Source: Rudaea sp.
GTDB taxonomy: Bacteria > Pseudomonadota > Gammaproteobacteria > Xanthomonadales > Rhodanobacteraceae
Assembly: GCA_031291055.1 (NCBI GenBank)
Contig: JARLJU010000333.1
Location: 62,001 to 126,000, forward strand
Direction: 5' to 3'
DNA: 64,000 nt
The position numbers were made by a program, and so were the translations under genes. How positions within the stretch are numbered: the stretch's first letter is position 1; every line of letters starts with the position of its first letter. The notes beneath the pieces were generated by a model that worked only from the letters and a program-made list of their open reading frames with translations, was not told where the DNA came from and searched no databases. Below are positions 1-8,672 of this stretch, piece by piece.

Positions 1-1554
1 TACGACGAGGCCGGAAATATTTTCGTTGGCGAGGACGAAGCCGATGCGCGCATGCATGCGCCGGCTGCGCCGGTCGGCGCACTGCGCCAGGATGAGGATG
101 TGCTCGACACCTGGTTCTCTTCCGCGCTGTGGCCTTTTTCTACGCTCGGCTGGCCATCAAACGAACCGGTTCGTGAGAACGGCAAGGTCGTCGCGAACTG
201 GCGGCAAGATCAGGCGTTCCTGCCCAGCGCCGTGCTCGTTACCGGTTTCGACATCATCTTTTTCTGGGTCGCGCGCATGGTCATGGCGACGCAGTATTTC
301 ACCGGCAAGGTGCCGTTCCGCGAGGTCTACATCAACGCCATCGTGCGCGACGCCGAAGGCCAGAAGATGTCGAAGTCCAAGGGCAACACGATCGATCCGC
401 TGGACCTGATCGACGGCATCGGGCTCGACGCGCTGGTGAAGAAATCGACCGCAGCGTTGTTGATCCCGCAGGTGCGCGAGAAAGTGGAGAAACGCATCCG
501 CAAGGATTATCCCGAGGGCATCGCCGCGGTAGGCACAGACGCGTTGCGCTTCACCTTCGCGGCGCTGGCCACGTATGGGCGCACGATCAATTTCGACCTC
601 AAGCGCGCCGAGGGCTACAAGAATTTCTGCAACAAATTGTGGAACGCGGCGCGCTTTGTGTTGATGAATTGCGAAGATTTCAGCGTCGCGAGCAGCATGG
701 TTCTGGCAGCAAAGACTGATGCGGAAAAGTGGATTTTGACGCGCTTTGCAAAAACCATGAATGAAGTCGAACAACAGATTGCGCTCTACCGTTTCGATCT
801 GGTCGCACAGGCGCTGTACGAATTCACCTGGAACGAGTTCTGCGACTGGTTCCTGGAACTGAGCAAACCCGCGCTGGCCGGCGAGGACAAGGTTGCCACC
901 GATTCCACCCGCCACACCCTGCTGCATGTGCTTGAAGCACTGCTGCGCGCCCTGCACCCACTGATTCCGTTCATCACCGAGGAAATCTGGCACGAAGTCG
1001 CGCCGAAGCTCGGCATCGGCGGCGACACCATTTCCTTGTGCGCCTATCCGCGCGCGGCGGAATTCAGTGTCGATGCTGCTGCAGAAGCGGAAACCGAGTG
1101 GCTGAAAAATGTCATCGCGTCGGTTCGCCGAATTCGCAGTGAAATGAACATCGCTCCGGGCAAGACGATTTCGTTGCTGCTGGCGAATGGCAACGCCAGC
1201 GATCGCGCGCGTGCGGCAAAATTCGCAACGCAGATCGCCTTCCTTGCCCGCGTCGAACCGCAACGCTGGCTCGATGCTGGCGAGACCGAACCAGCCGCCG
1301 CCGCTGCGATCGTCGGCGCGATGAAGGTGCTGATTCCGCTCGCCGGCCTGATCGATCTGGGCGCCGAAAAGCAGCGCCTGGAAAAAGAGATCAAGCGTCT
1401 GGAAGGCGAAATCGCCAAGTGCAACGCCAAGCTCGCCAACTTCGGCACGAAAACGCCGGCTACCGTTGTCGATCAGGAAAAGCAGCGGCTGGCGGATTTT
1501 TCGGCACAACTTGCGGGATTGCGCGAGCAGGCCGGAAGGCTGGCAGCGCTTTAA
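1..1554 (+). CDS. valS: Valine--tRNA ligase, C-terminal part (5' end outside window)
   Basis: Class I aminoacyl-tRNA synthetase that charges tRNA-Val in the cytoplasm. The reading frame is open from base 1, so the start and the Rossmann HIGH region lie upstream of the window; 517 residues are visible. The KMSKS signature of the catalytic domain is encoded at 364-378, followed by [13 protein letters not shown]. The helical anticodon-binding domain follows ([16 protein letters not shown] region, [14 protein letters not shown]), and the protein ends in a Lys/Glu-rich coiled coil ([18 protein letters not shown]), the tRNA-binding arm typical of ValRS. The frame stops at 1552-1554. A short inverted repeat follows, and the next gene, rimI, converges on it. 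Identification is firm. Confidence 0.95.
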   Translation, partial: YDEAGNIFVGEDEADARMHAPAAPVGALRQDEDVLDTWFSSALWPFSTLGWPSNEPVRENGKVVANWRQDQAFLPSAVLVTGFDIIFFWVARMVMATQYFTGKVPFREVYINAIVRDAEGQKMSKSKGNTIDPLDLIDGIGLDALVKKSTAALLIPQVREKVEKRIRKDYPEGIAAVGTDALRFTFAALATYGRTINFDLKRAEGYKNFCNKLWNAARFVLMNCEDFSVASSMVLAAKTDAEKWILTRFAKTMNEVEQQIALYRFDLVAQALYEFTWNEFCDWFLELSKPALAGEDKVATDSTRHTLLHVLEALLRALHPLIPFITEEIWHEVAPKLGIGGDTISLCAYPRAAEFSVDAAAEAETEWLKNVIASVRRIRSEMNIAPGKTISLLLANGNASDRARAAKFATQIAFLARVEPQRWLDAGETEPAAAAAIVGAMKVLIPLAGLIDLGAEKQRLEKEIKRLEGEIAKCNAKLANFGTKTPATVVDQEKQRLADFSAQLAGLREQAGRLAAL

Positions 1555-1574
1555 CTCGACCGAGGAAAGCGCCG

Positions 1575-1600
1575 TTCGCCCTGAGGCGTCGAAGGGCGAA
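1575..1600. repeat. Short palindromic repeat after valS
   Basis: Inverted repeat with arms TTCGCCCT (1575-1582) and AGGGCGAA (1593-1600) around a GAGGCGTCGA spacer. It lies between the convergent valS and rimI genes. The same core recurs at 53396-53419 upstream of the E2 gene, so it looks like a dispersed genomic repeat. There is no T-run, so it is not a textbook terminator, though it could act as a weak one or as an RNA-stability hairpin. Confidence 0.6.
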
Positions 1601-1668
1601 CTTCCGCGCAGCACGATAGGCCGCGCGTGCTTGGATACCTCGGCACGAAAGTTTCATCTGCCGCGGAA

Positions 1669-2148
1669 CTAGTCTTCCGGCGGCAACAACTCGAGCGCCA
1701 TCACGATCGCATCCTCGCGGCCGCGTTTGCCCGGATAGTAGTTGGGGCGTTTGCCGATTTCGTTGAAACCGAGTTGATCGTACAAGGCCACGGCGCGCGT
1801 GTTCGACGGACGCACTTCGAGGAAAATGCGCTCGGCCTGGTGCCAGCGCGCCAGATCGATCAGGCGTTTCATAAGATGCTTGCCGTGGCCCTCGCCCTGT
1901 TGCTCACGTGCAACGCAGACGTTGAGTATGTGCGCCTCGCCGGCGGCGACGCTGAGCACGCCATAGCCGATGACCTCCACCGATTGCGCCAGCACCCAGC
2001 AGTTGTATCCCGCGCGCAGGCAATCGCGGAAAATCGTGTGCGTCCACGGAAATTCGTAGGCCGCGATCTCGATGGCGGTGACCTGATCCAGGTCTTCCAG
2101 CTGCATCGGTCGCAACAGCGGGAACGGTTCCTTCATGATCGCGACCAT
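1669..2148 (-). CDS. rimI: Ribosomal-protein-alanine N-acetyltransferase RimI
   Basis: GNAT-family acetyltransferase of 159 residues; family members acetylate the N-terminal alanine of ribosomal protein S18. The start at 2148 gives MVAIMKEPFPLLRPM; Met5 (2136) is an alternative. Motif A of the GNAT fold is visible as VAREQQGEGHGKHLM (acetyl-CoA pyrophosphate loop Q/R-x-x-G-x-G). It is preceded by AHILNVCV and followed by FLEVRPSNTRAVALYDQLGF, which is highly characteristic of RimI. It lies 11 bases after the holD-like gene, reproducing the holD-rimI pairing of enterobacteria, and is the last gene of the minus-strand block. Confidence 0.9.
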   Translation of the reverse strand: MVAIMKEPFPLLRPMQLEDLDQVTAIEIAAYEFPWTHTIFRDCLRAGYNCWVLAQSVEVIGYGVLSVAAGEAHILNVCVAREQQGEGHGKHLMKRLIDLARWHQAERIFLEVRPSNTRAVALYDQLGFNEIGKRPNYYPGKRGREDAIVMALELLPPED

Positions 2149-2159
2149 GAGCTTGTCCT

Positions 2160-2666
2160 TCAACCCGCGCTGCGGCGCAGATGCCGGGCAATGGGTTTGA
2201 GCGCCTGCCACAAGGCGCGTCGGGCGAGCGCACTGCTCAGGCACGCACGCGGCGCATCCGCGACCGCGATGACCGAGGACTTCTGCTGCATTGTGGATAA
2301 TTGTTCGCCCAGCGCGCGTGCCAGTTGGGTACCCAGCGCCAGGTAGGCAGGGGCGGACGGAGGCGCAGCGAGTGTGCCGGCAACATCGGTTTCGATCCAG
2401 CGGACACGCCCTGCCCCTACCCCGAGTGCCAGCGGCAAGACTTTGCGCAGATACGCCGCGCACGCATCGGCGTCAACGCTGGAAGAACACGCCACGACCA
2501 GGGCGATATCCGCTTGCCGGGCATCCGCAGCAACCGTCGGTATCCGGGCCGGCTTCGTCGTTTCGCGCGCCGGCCCACCCGGTGCCGCAACATCACGCGC
2601 ACGCAAAAGATATACATCGATACCCATGGCAGCGAGGACACTCCGGCGTTGCGTTTCAGCCAGCAT
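2160..2666 (-). CDS. holD: Putative DNA polymerase III psi subunit (HolD-like)
   Basis: A 168-residue protein. In E. coli, psi bridges the clamp loader and SSB through the chi subunit. The call rests on three points: position immediately upstream of rimI, as in E. coli; an N-terminal RRSVLAAMGIDVYLLR resembling the RRxWxLQQLGIxxWxLR start of HolD; and a C-terminal RRALWQALKPIARHL resembling the RAALWQ end of HolD. The central part is Ala-rich and poorly conserved, as usual for psi. Its start overlaps the end of the preceding lipoprotein gene by 11 bases, implying co-translation. The protein is longer than E. coli HolD, so the name is probable, not certain. Confidence 0.65.
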   Translation of the reverse strand: MLAETQRRSVLAAMGIDVYLLRARDVAAPGGPARETTKPARIPTVAADARQADIALVVACSSSVDADACAAYLRKVLPLALGVGAGRVRWIETDVAGTLAAPPSAPAYLALGTQLARALGEQLSTMQQKSSVIAVADAPRACLSSALARRALWQALKPIARHLRRSAG

Positions 2667-3276
2667 GCGCGTCTTTGGTCAGTGCGGCGAGGTCGCCGTA
2701 GAATCGGGCGAACGCCTGGTCGACGGCCGCGCCGAACGCGCGCACCGTGCCGTCGATGCTGGCATCGGCGGCGGCCGCCTGCGCGGCATAGGTTTGTTCG
2801 ATGACCGGCTCGCCGTTGTCCTGCTCAACGCGCATCTCGAATGCCACGGCCACTTCAAAACCCGCGTCGCGCTTCAGGCGCTCGTAGCGCAGGATCCTGC
2901 CATGCACGCGCAAGGCCTGGGTGCTGGCCGGCAGGCGATCGGTGACCAGGGTCGCGATGCCCGAATCGCGCAGCATCAGGGTGAGTCGCGTCTGCATGTC
3001 GCGCGACGGTGGCGTGCTCCATAGCTGGTAGTGATAGGTGCGCAGCGCACCGGCATCCGGCGTGGTCGAGTAAATCAGCGCCTGTTCGGCGTAGATACCC
3101 TCGCCGCTGAACACCTCGACTTCGACCGGCAGCAACGACAGCGGCTTGTCCGCATGCGGCAGGGGCGCCGGCGCCGGCAGGCGGTAATACGTAACATCGG
3201 GCACGGCGGGCGGCGAGCAGGCGGCCAGCGCCAGCAGCGACAGCGCGGTGAGTACCTGAGCAACGATCTTTTTCAT
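2656..3276 (-). CDS. ABC-type transport auxiliary lipoprotein (PqiC/ABC_trans_aux family)
   Basis: A 206-residue predicted outer-membrane lipoprotein. The N-terminus is a lipoprotein signal peptide with lipobox LAAC, giving lipidated Cys20. The mature part continues SPPAVPDVTYYRLP, the typical start of the ABC transport auxiliary (DUF330/PqiC) family that partners MCE-domain lipid transporters. No membrane span occurs beyond the signal. The start codon overlaps the mlaD stop by four bases (ATGA), so it is translationally coupled to the MCE protein. By context it is the outer-membrane-side component of the lipid transporter encoded upstream. No mlaC-type periplasmic carrier gene is present in this operon. 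Confidence 0.85.
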   Translation of the reverse strand: MKKIVAQVLTALSLLALAACSPPAVPDVTYYRLPAPAPLPHADKPLSLLPVEVEVFSGEGIYAEQALIYSTTPDAGALRTYHYQLWSTPPSRDMQTRLTLMLRDSGIATLVTDRLPASTQALRVHGRILRYERLKRDAGFEVAVAFEMRVEQDNGEPVIEQTYAAQAAAADASIDGTVRAFGAAVDQAFARFYGDLAALTKDAHAG

Positions 3277-4214
3277 TGATTGTCTTCCTCGACGTTGTCC
3301 GCCTTTGGCGACAGCAGGATCCGGTTCGGGCTCTTGCGCACCTCGCGCGCGAACTCGTCGAAGTTGCGGCTGGCGACCTCAAGATGCTGCGTGATCGAAT
3401 CGATCCGGCCGGACAATGCCGCAAGGATGGAACGCAGGTTGTCCACGGATTCGCGCACACCGGGACGATTCTCCTTGGCGATGCTGTCCAGCTGCGCCAG
3501 TGCATCGTCGAGCTTGCTTTGCGTGCCGCGCAATTCCTTGCTCATGTCGCGGACGTTGGCGAGGATCGCACCGATGGCGGCGCGGTTGTCCGGCTTGAGG
3601 ATATCGTTGAGCGAATCCGATGCCGTGTTCAGGCGGGTCAGCAGCGCGTGCGACTGCGCGACCAGCTCCGGCGTGTTCTTGTCGATCACGCTGGCGATGG
3701 AGTCGACGTGCTGCGACAGGTTCTTGATCAGCGGCGCGATCTGGTTGCGCGTCAGCTCGGTAATCTGTCCGGCCAGCTCGTTCATGGCCGCGAAAATATC
3801 CGAGCTTTCGACGCCGGACAATTCGCTGTTCGCCGCCGCCGCTTCCCTGCTCGAGCCTTCGGTGATGCCGATGGCGACGTCGGCGAGCAGGCCGGTCGAC
3901 GTCAGGCGCGCCAGACTGTCCTTCGGGATCGGCCAGTCACGCCGCACCGCCAGCTCGATCCTGTAGCGCGTACTGCGCACGCCGCCGGCACCGGCATCGC
4001 GCTCCGGCGTGATTGCGGCAACCTGGCCGATGCGGTAACCCTCGTAGAACACTGGCGCGCCATAGCGCAGACCGGTGACGTTGCGGTAATGCGTGTAGTA
4101 GGCGGTGGATGCGCCGCTGCGCCCGGTGATCATCACCAGTGCGCCGAGCAACAGCACGAAACCCACGGCAACCACGATGCCGACCATCAGGTAGTTCACA
4201 TTGTCGCGTTTCAC
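3273..4214 (-). CDS. mlaD: MCE-family lipid transporter substrate-binding protein MlaD-like
   Basis: Periplasmic, inner-membrane-anchored MCE protein (313 residues) that forms the lipid-conducting ring of an Mla-type ABC transporter. I place the start at the GTG at 4214 because an AAGGGG ribosome site lies six bases upstream and it leaves a 37-base gap to mlaF; an upstream in-frame start at 4289 would overlap mlaF. Residues 9-29 are one membrane helix (YLMVGIVVAVGFVLLLG). The MCE domain follows at about 35-115 (YRNVTGLRYGAPVFYEGYRIG). The remaining C-terminal region is long, helical and heptad-like (TQSKLDDALAQLDSIAKE). It is coupled to the lipoprotein gene by an ATGA overlap. Confidence 0.9.
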   Translation of the reverse strand: MKRDNVNYLMVGIVVAVGFVLLLGALVMITGRSGASTAYYTHYRNVTGLRYGAPVFYEGYRIGQVAAITPERDAGAGGVRSTRYRIELAVRRDWPIPKDSLARLTSTGLLADVAIGITEGSSREAAAANSELSGVESSDIFAAMNELAGQITELTRNQIAPLIKNLSQHVDSIASVIDKNTPELVAQSHALLTRLNTASDSLNDILKPDNRAAIGAILANVRDMSKELRGTQSKLDDALAQLDSIAKENRPGVRESVDNLRSILAALSGRIDSITQHLEVASRNFDEFAREVRKSPNRILLSPKADNVEEDNQ

Positions 4215-4251
4215 GCGTGTCCCCTTGTCGACTTCATTCTTGTCTCGAAGC

Positions 4252-5052
4252 TCAGACCTGTTCTTCGGTAAGCCGGCGCAGATATGCATCCGCGTCGACG
4301 TGGATTTCGCGCGGACGCCGGTTGAGCAGATCCTGGATGCGGTCGTTGTCGGCGTGACGCACAGCGTCCACGCTGCCGGTCATCAGGATATCGCCCTGAT
4401 CGAGCACGGTAATGGTATCGGCAATCTTGAAGGCACTCTCCAGCTCGTGTGTCACCACCACGATCGTCATGCGCAGCGCATCGCGCAGGCGCAGGATCAA
4501 TTCGTCAAGCTCGGCCGAAACCACCGGGTCGAGCCCGGCCGAAGGTTCGTCGAAGAACAGCAGTTTCGGGTCCATGACAATCGCACGCGCCAGGGCAGCG
4601 CGCTTGATCATGCCGCCGGACAGTTGCGAAGGCATCAGGTCCTGGAAACCGCCGAGATTGACCACTTCGAGTTTCAGCCGGCTCATGATGCGGATCGTGT
4701 TCTCGTCCAGCGAGGTAAGCTCGCGCAGCGGCAGGGCGACGTTGTCGCCGACACTCAGCGAGGTGAGCAGGGCGCCACCCTGGAAGGACACGCCGATCTG
4801 GCGGCGGATGCCGAGCATCTCGTGTTCGCTGGCGCCGGCGATATCCACCCCAAGCAGACGCACGCTGCCACTACGCGGCTTGTGCAACCCCAGCAGGTGC
4901 CGCAGCAGCGTACTTTTCCCGGAACCCGATCCGCCCATGATGACGCGGATCTCGCCCGCGTTCACGCTGAAGTCGATGCCATTGAGGATGCGGCGCTTGC
5001 CGTACCAGGCTTCGAGCTTTTCCACTTCGATCAGGGGCACGGCCGTATTCAT
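4252..5052 (-). CDS. mlaF: ABC transporter ATPase, MlaF-like
   Basis: Cytoplasmic ATPase of the MCE lipid transporter, 266 residues. Walker A is GGSGSGKST (residues 40-48), the ABC signature LSGGMIKRAA starts at residue 144, and Walker B with the catalytic glutamate is LLFFDEPSAGLD (164 onward). The switch histidine appears in VVVTHELES. The pattern matches the MlaF/MKL subfamily of lipid-transport ATPases. The start follows the mlaE stop by three bases, so the two are one transcription unit. In E. coli the MlaF ATPase is bound by the STAS protein MlaB; a STAS protein is encoded one gene upstream here. Confidence 0.93.
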   Translation of the reverse strand: MNTAVPLIEVEKLEAWYGKRRILNGIDFSVNAGEIRVIMGGSGSGKSTLLRHLLGLHKPRSGSVRLLGVDIAGASEHEMLGIRRQIGVSFQGGALLTSLSVGDNVALPLRELTSLDENTIRIMSRLKLEVVNLGGFQDLMPSQLSGGMIKRAALARAIVMDPKLLFFDEPSAGLDPVVSAELDELILRLRDALRMTIVVVTHELESAFKIADTITVLDQGDILMTGSVDAVRHADNDRIQDLLNRRPREIHVDADAYLRRLTEEQV

Positions 5053-5055
5053 CGT

Positions 5056-5853
5056 TCAGCGGTTCAGGAAGTACGAAAAAATCATGTCGACGACGATGAT
5101 GTAGCAGATCGACAGCACCACCGAGCGTGTGGTCGCGCGGCCGACGCCCTCAGCGCCGCCGCTCACGGAAAAACCGGTGCTGACTCCGATCAGGGTGATC
5201 AGCACGGCAAACACCGCGGCCTTGCTTACACCTTGCCAGATGTCGCCGGGAGTGAGTAGGGACAGCGTCTGCATCAGATACGCCGTCGGTGTGATATTGA
5301 GCGCGGGCGAGCTGTACAGCGCTGCGCCGCAAATCGACACGGCGTCGGCGAAAACCGTCAATATCGGCAGCATGAGCAGCATCGCCAGCAGCGCTGGCGC
5401 GGCCAGGTAACGCACCGGCTCGATGCCCATCACGGCGAGCGCATCGACCTCCTGGGACACCGACATCGAGCCGATGCGCGCGGCCAGCGCGGAACCCGAA
5501 CGCCCCGCCACCAGGATCGCCGTGATCAGCGCGCCGAATTCGCGCGTCACCGATTTCGCCACCGCCACGACGACCTGCGACTGCGCCCCGAATTCGCCGA
5601 GCGCGGAAATGAACTGGATACCCAACATGATCCCGATCGTCATCGCCAGCAGGGTGACGATCGGCAGCGCATCGACGCCGATCTGGCGCATCTGCTCGAA
5701 CACCGAACGCAGGCGCAGTGGCTGGCCGATGCGCCATCCGACAGCGGTGAAATAGAGGCTCTCCAGCAGCAGCATGCCGGCATAGCCGATTCCCGCCAGC
5801 GAGTGCAGAGTCTCGCGGCCGAGGGCTTCCAGCGGGCGCGTCAGCGCATTCAT
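5056..5853 (-). CDS. mlaE: MlaE-family lipid ABC transporter permease
   Basis: Inner-membrane permease of 265 residues. Several hydrophobic segments are visible (for example LPIVTLLAMTIGIMLGIQF and YLAAPALLAMLLMLPILTVFA). The conserved MlaE/YrbE segment around LITAILVAGRSGSALAARIG and the following VSQEVDALAVMGI are diagnostic. The protein dimerises and pairs with MlaF and the MCE ring to move phospholipids across the envelope; direction cannot be read from sequence. The start is one base beyond the STAS gene's stop codon, so the STAS protein and permease are tightly coupled. Confidence 0.93.
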   Translation of the reverse strand: MNALTRPLEALGRETLHSLAGIGYAGMLLLESLYFTAVGWRIGQPLRLRSVFEQMRQIGVDALPIVTLLAMTIGIMLGIQFISALGEFGAQSQVVVAVAKSVTREFGALITAILVAGRSGSALAARIGSMSVSQEVDALAVMGIEPVRYLAAPALLAMLLMLPILTVFADAVSICGAALYSSPALNITPTAYLMQTLSLLTPGDIWQGVSKAAVFAVLITLIGVSTGFSVSGGAEGVGRATTRSVVLSICYIIVVDMIFSYFLNR

Positions 5854-5854
5854 T

Positions 5855-6196
5855 TCAACCGGCGCGCGCCGCGTCGAGGTCGGCGAACAGCGGGAACACC
5901 TTGTCCAGCCGCGCCAGTTGCAGCACCGACATCACCGCGGCGCTGGCCGCGACCAGACCGAACTGGCGGCCCTTGCTGCGCGCGTCCTGGAAACCTTCGA
6001 CCAGGGCGGCGATGCCGGAGGAATCGATATAGCTGACCGCGGACAGTTCCACCCCGACCTTGGCGCCGCCGCCGAGGGCATCGAGGATGGCGCGCCGCAC
6101 CTGTTGCGACCACGACAGATCCACTTCCCCCCTTAGCCGCACGAGCACATAGTCGCCCAGGGTTTCGCTGACGCATCCGTTGTTTGCGTTGTTCAT
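5855..6196 (-). CDS. STAS-domain protein (MlaB-like or anti-anti-sigma-like)
   Basis: A single STAS domain of 113 residues, starting MNNANNGCVSETLGDY at 6196. The conserved loop YIDSSGIAALVEGF (residues 56-69) carries the DSSG motif in which anti-anti-sigma factors are phosphorylated on serine. The start codon overlaps the stop of the upstream phosphatase/kinase gene (ATGA), and the stop lies next to the mlaE start. This position admits two readings. It may be the MlaB-type subunit that binds the MlaF ATPase, or an anti-anti-sigma-like switch protein whose phosphorylation is set by the upstream enzyme. Both could hold together. The domain call is certain; the role is inferred. Confidence 0.85.
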   Translation of the reverse strand: MNNANNGCVSETLGDYVLVRLRGEVDLSWSQQVRRAILDALGGGAKVGVELSAVSYIDSSGIAALVEGFQDARSKGRQFGLVAASAAVMSVLQLARLDKVFPLFADLDAARAG

Positions 6197-7884
6197 TCGG
6201 TTTCCTTTGCCTGCACGCGCTTGCGCATGCGCAAGACATTGCCTTTCCCGTCCCGACCCGGCTCGATGCGCCAGTCGTCCATCAGTGCGTCGATAAACGC
6301 CACCCCAAGCCCCCCGGGCCGGCATTCGTCCAGGTCGCGCGGGCGAACCCGCGCCGGATCGACCGCCGGTGCCTCGTCGCTGATTTCGAACACAAGCATA
6401 TCGCGCTCGCGCGCAAGACGCAGCGCAATGGACTGTTCGCAGGCGCCGCCATAGGCGTGGCGCATGATATTGGTACAGGCCTCGTCGACCACCAGGACAA
6501 GCTTGTCGCGCAATTCCGGCGCCACTTCCTGCTGATCCAGCGCAGTACGCAGCGCAGCACGCACGGCACGCATCTGCACCGGCTGCGCGGGAAACTCGAG
6601 CTCCAGGATCCGCTGCGCCGCCTTGCCGCATGGTTCCTGCAGGAGCAGCAACGTGGTGTCGTCGACCAGGTGCATGCGCTTGAGATCCCCCAGCAGCGCG
6701 CGCAGGCGCGGCTCGGGCGCAAGATCTGCGTGGCCGGCGATGAGACCGCGCAGGCCATCGCTGCCCAGGGTCTTGCCGTCGGCGTGGCGCACGTCGGTGG
6801 CGCCGTCGGAAAACAGGTAAAGCGCCTGCTGGCCCAAGTGGATGCGGCGTTCGTCGTAGACCGCTTCGGCAAGAATGCCCAAGGGCGGACCATCGGCCAG
6901 GAATTCATCGAATTTCCTGCCATCGTGCAGCAACGCCGGCGGAAATCCGGCGCTTGCCAGCACGAAACTGCGCGCAACGCGGTCGTACTGTCCGACCACG
7001 GCGCAGACAAAACGTCCATTTTGCATCGTACGGCACAATTCGGCATTGGCGTCGGCGAGCCAGCGGGCAGGCGCTGGCGCATATTTGCCCGACCAGCGCA
7101 GCAGGCTGGCCACTTGCACCATCAGGAACGCTGCATCCAGACCCTTGCCCGAGACATCGCCGATGATGAAGGCGATGCGGCCGTCTGGCAGGTCGAAATA
7201 GTCATAGAAATCGCCGGATATCTCATGCGCCGGCAGGTTGACCCCGATGATCGGAAAGTCGCCGCGGCGGCGCTTGGGCAGCAGCGATTTCTGGATCTTG
7301 CGGGCCAGATCCAGCTCGCGCTTGATACGCTGCTGCTCGACCAGTCCCTGGGCCAGCTGCGCATTGTTGATTGCCAATGCCGCCGGCGCGGCAATCAGCC
7401 GCAGGATCTCCGCGTCAGCCTCGTCGAACAGGCTGCCATCGCGCCGATTGATCACTTCCAGCGCGCCGATCGCACCCTGGGCCGTCGACAAGGGGGCGCA
7501 CAGGATCGAGCGGCTGACGAAGCCGGTTTCCGCATCGACGCGCGAGTTCACGCGGGTATCGGTCTGTGCGTTGTTGACGACCTGGGTGGCGTTTTCCGCC
7601 ACCGAGCGGCCGACGACGCCCTGGCCGATTTCGACCTTGAGACCGCTGATATCGACCGGACCTACGCAAATGCGGCATTCGAGCACGCGACTGACGGGAT
7701 CCAGCAAAAACAGCGAGGCAGCTTCGGCCTGCATGAAATCGGCGATGCGTGTCACCGCCATCGGCAGGGTCTGGCGCAAATCCAGCGACAGCGCCAGGGT
7801 CTGGCTCAGGTCGGCGAGAAATGCCAGCGCGCGCCGCTCATCGGCGCCAACCGACTGCGACGGCGGCGCCGGCCGTGCATTCAC
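6193..7884 (-). CDS. GAF - SpoIIE/PP2C phosphatase - HATPase (RsbW-like) fusion
   Basis: A 563-residue soluble regulator starting at the GTG at 7884, which overlaps the pssA stop as GTGA. Residues ~17-180 form a GAF sensor domain. Residues ~205-418 are a SpoIIE-type serine phosphatase with metal-binding motifs SGDFYDYF (223-230), IGDVSGKG (241-248), LFSDGATD (357-364) and VDDTTLLL. Residues ~430-558 are an RsbW-type GHKL kinase domain with N box DEACTNIMRHAY (467-478), DEAPAVDP (503-510) and GGLGVAFIDALMDDW (524-538). One polypeptide could therefore both phosphorylate and dephosphorylate a STAS protein, and a STAS gene overlaps its 3' end. No sigma factor is adjacent; the next genes are mlaE/F/D. 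Confidence 0.88.
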   Translation of the reverse strand: MNARPAPPSQSVGADERRALAFLADLSQTLALSLDLRQTLPMAVTRIADFMQAEAASLFLLDPVSRVLECRICVGPVDISGLKVEIGQGVVGRSVAENATQVVNNAQTDTRVNSRVDAETGFVSRSILCAPLSTAQGAIGALEVINRRDGSLFDEADAEILRLIAAPAALAINNAQLAQGLVEQQRIKRELDLARKIQKSLLPKRRRGDFPIIGVNLPAHEISGDFYDYFDLPDGRIAFIIGDVSGKGLDAAFLMVQVASLLRWSGKYAPAPARWLADANAELCRTMQNGRFVCAVVGQYDRVARSFVLASAGFPPALLHDGRKFDEFLADGPPLGILAEAVYDERRIHLGQQALYLFSDGATDVRHADGKTLGSDGLRGLIAGHADLAPEPRLRALLGDLKRMHLVDDTTLLLLQEPCGKAAQRILELEFPAQPVQMRAVRAALRTALDQQEVAPELRDKLVLVVDEACTNIMRHAYGGACEQSIALRLARERDMLVFEISDEAPAVDPARVRPRDLDECRPGGLGVAFIDALMDDWRIEPGRDGKGNVLRMRKRVQAKETE

Positions 7885-8672
7885 GGCTCGTGGCGCTCTT
7901 CGTTGCGGGGTTCGTGACGGGCCCGCCGGCGGCGCAGCTCCCACAATGTCCACACCGGGCCGGACAGCGCATACAGCAGGGTAATGCCGAACAGGACGCG
8001 CGCCGGCTTCACGGCCAGGGCAGCCAGGATCAGCACCGCCGCGGGAATCCAGAAGAACGGAACCTTGTCCGAGCGCGGCCAGGCCTTGAAGCTGTAGTAG
8101 CGGAACCGGCTGACCATCAGCAGGCCGGCGACGGCTGCAATGATCGGCGTGATGTATTGCACGTCTTCTCCCGACCAGCCCATGTCGAGCACGGCCCAGA
8201 CAAACGACATCACCACGCCGGCCGCGGCCGGAATCGCCAGGCCCTGGAAATAGCGCTTGTCCTGCACGCCCACCTGGGTGTTGAAACGGGCAAGACGCAG
8301 CGCTCCACAGGCGGCGTAGATGAATGCCGCCGTCCAGCCCAGTTTGCCCCAGGCTGGACCATAGGCCTTGAGCGAAGCCAGCGACCAGATGTAGAGCACC
8401 AACGCCGGCGCGACACCGAAACTGACCAGATCGGACAACGAGTCGTACTGCACGCCGAACTCGCTTTGGGTATTGGTCAGGCGCGCAACGCGGCCATCCA
8501 GGCCATCGAGCAGGCCGGCAACGAAGATCGCGATGACTGCATCGATGTATTGTCCGCCGAAGGCGGCGATGATGGCGTAGAAACCGGCGAACATGGCACC
8601 GGTAGTGAGTAAATTGGGCAGCAGATAGATGCCGCGGCGCGGCCTCGGCGGGTTGGTGGAATTGGTGTCCAT
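7881..8672 (-). CDS. pssA: CDP-diacylglycerol--serine O-phosphatidyltransferase
   Basis: Membrane enzyme that makes phosphatidylserine, the precursor of phosphatidylethanolamine. The CDP-alcohol phosphatidyltransferase signature D-G-x2-A-R-x8-G-x3-D-x3-D is complete, running from DGRVAR through GVQYDSLSD. About eight hydrophobic segments are present, beginning with the conserved LLPNLLTTGAMFAGFYAII. The ATG at 8672 gives MDTNSTNPPRPRRGIYLLPN (263 residues); an in-frame GTG at 8684 adds four residues, and neither has a strong ribosome site. It heads the minus-strand lipid block and overlaps the downstream phosphatase gene, linking phospholipid synthesis with the transporter. Confidence 0.93.
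   Translation of the reverse strand: MDTNSTNPPRPRRGIYLLPNLLTTGAMFAGFYAIIAAFGGQYIDAVIAIFVAGLLDGLDGRVARLTNTQSEFGVQYDSLSDLVSFGVAPALVLYIWSLASLKAYGPAWGKLGWTAAFIYAACGALRLARFNTQVGVQDKRYFQGLAIPAAAGVVMSFVWAVLDMGWSGEDVQYITPIIAAVAGLLMVSRFRYYSFKAWPRSDKVPFFWIPAAVLILAALAVKPARVLFGITLLYALSGPVWTLWELRRRRARHEPRNEERHEP

Noticed and set aside
157..1614. Long open frame antisense to valS
   Set aside because: It is the shadow of a GC-rich gene: residues are Arg/Gln/Asp-rich without a ribosome site or family motif, whereas the plus strand encodes an unmistakable ValRS.
3276..4271. Long plus-strand frame opposite mlaD
   Set aside because: The minus-strand MCE protein has a membrane helix, MCE domain and operon coupling; the plus frame is low-complexity and has no start signal.
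6184..7917. 577-codon plus-strand frame opposite the SpoIIE/HATPase gene
   Set aside because: All catalytic motifs lie on the minus strand; the plus frame is a by-product of GC codon bias.
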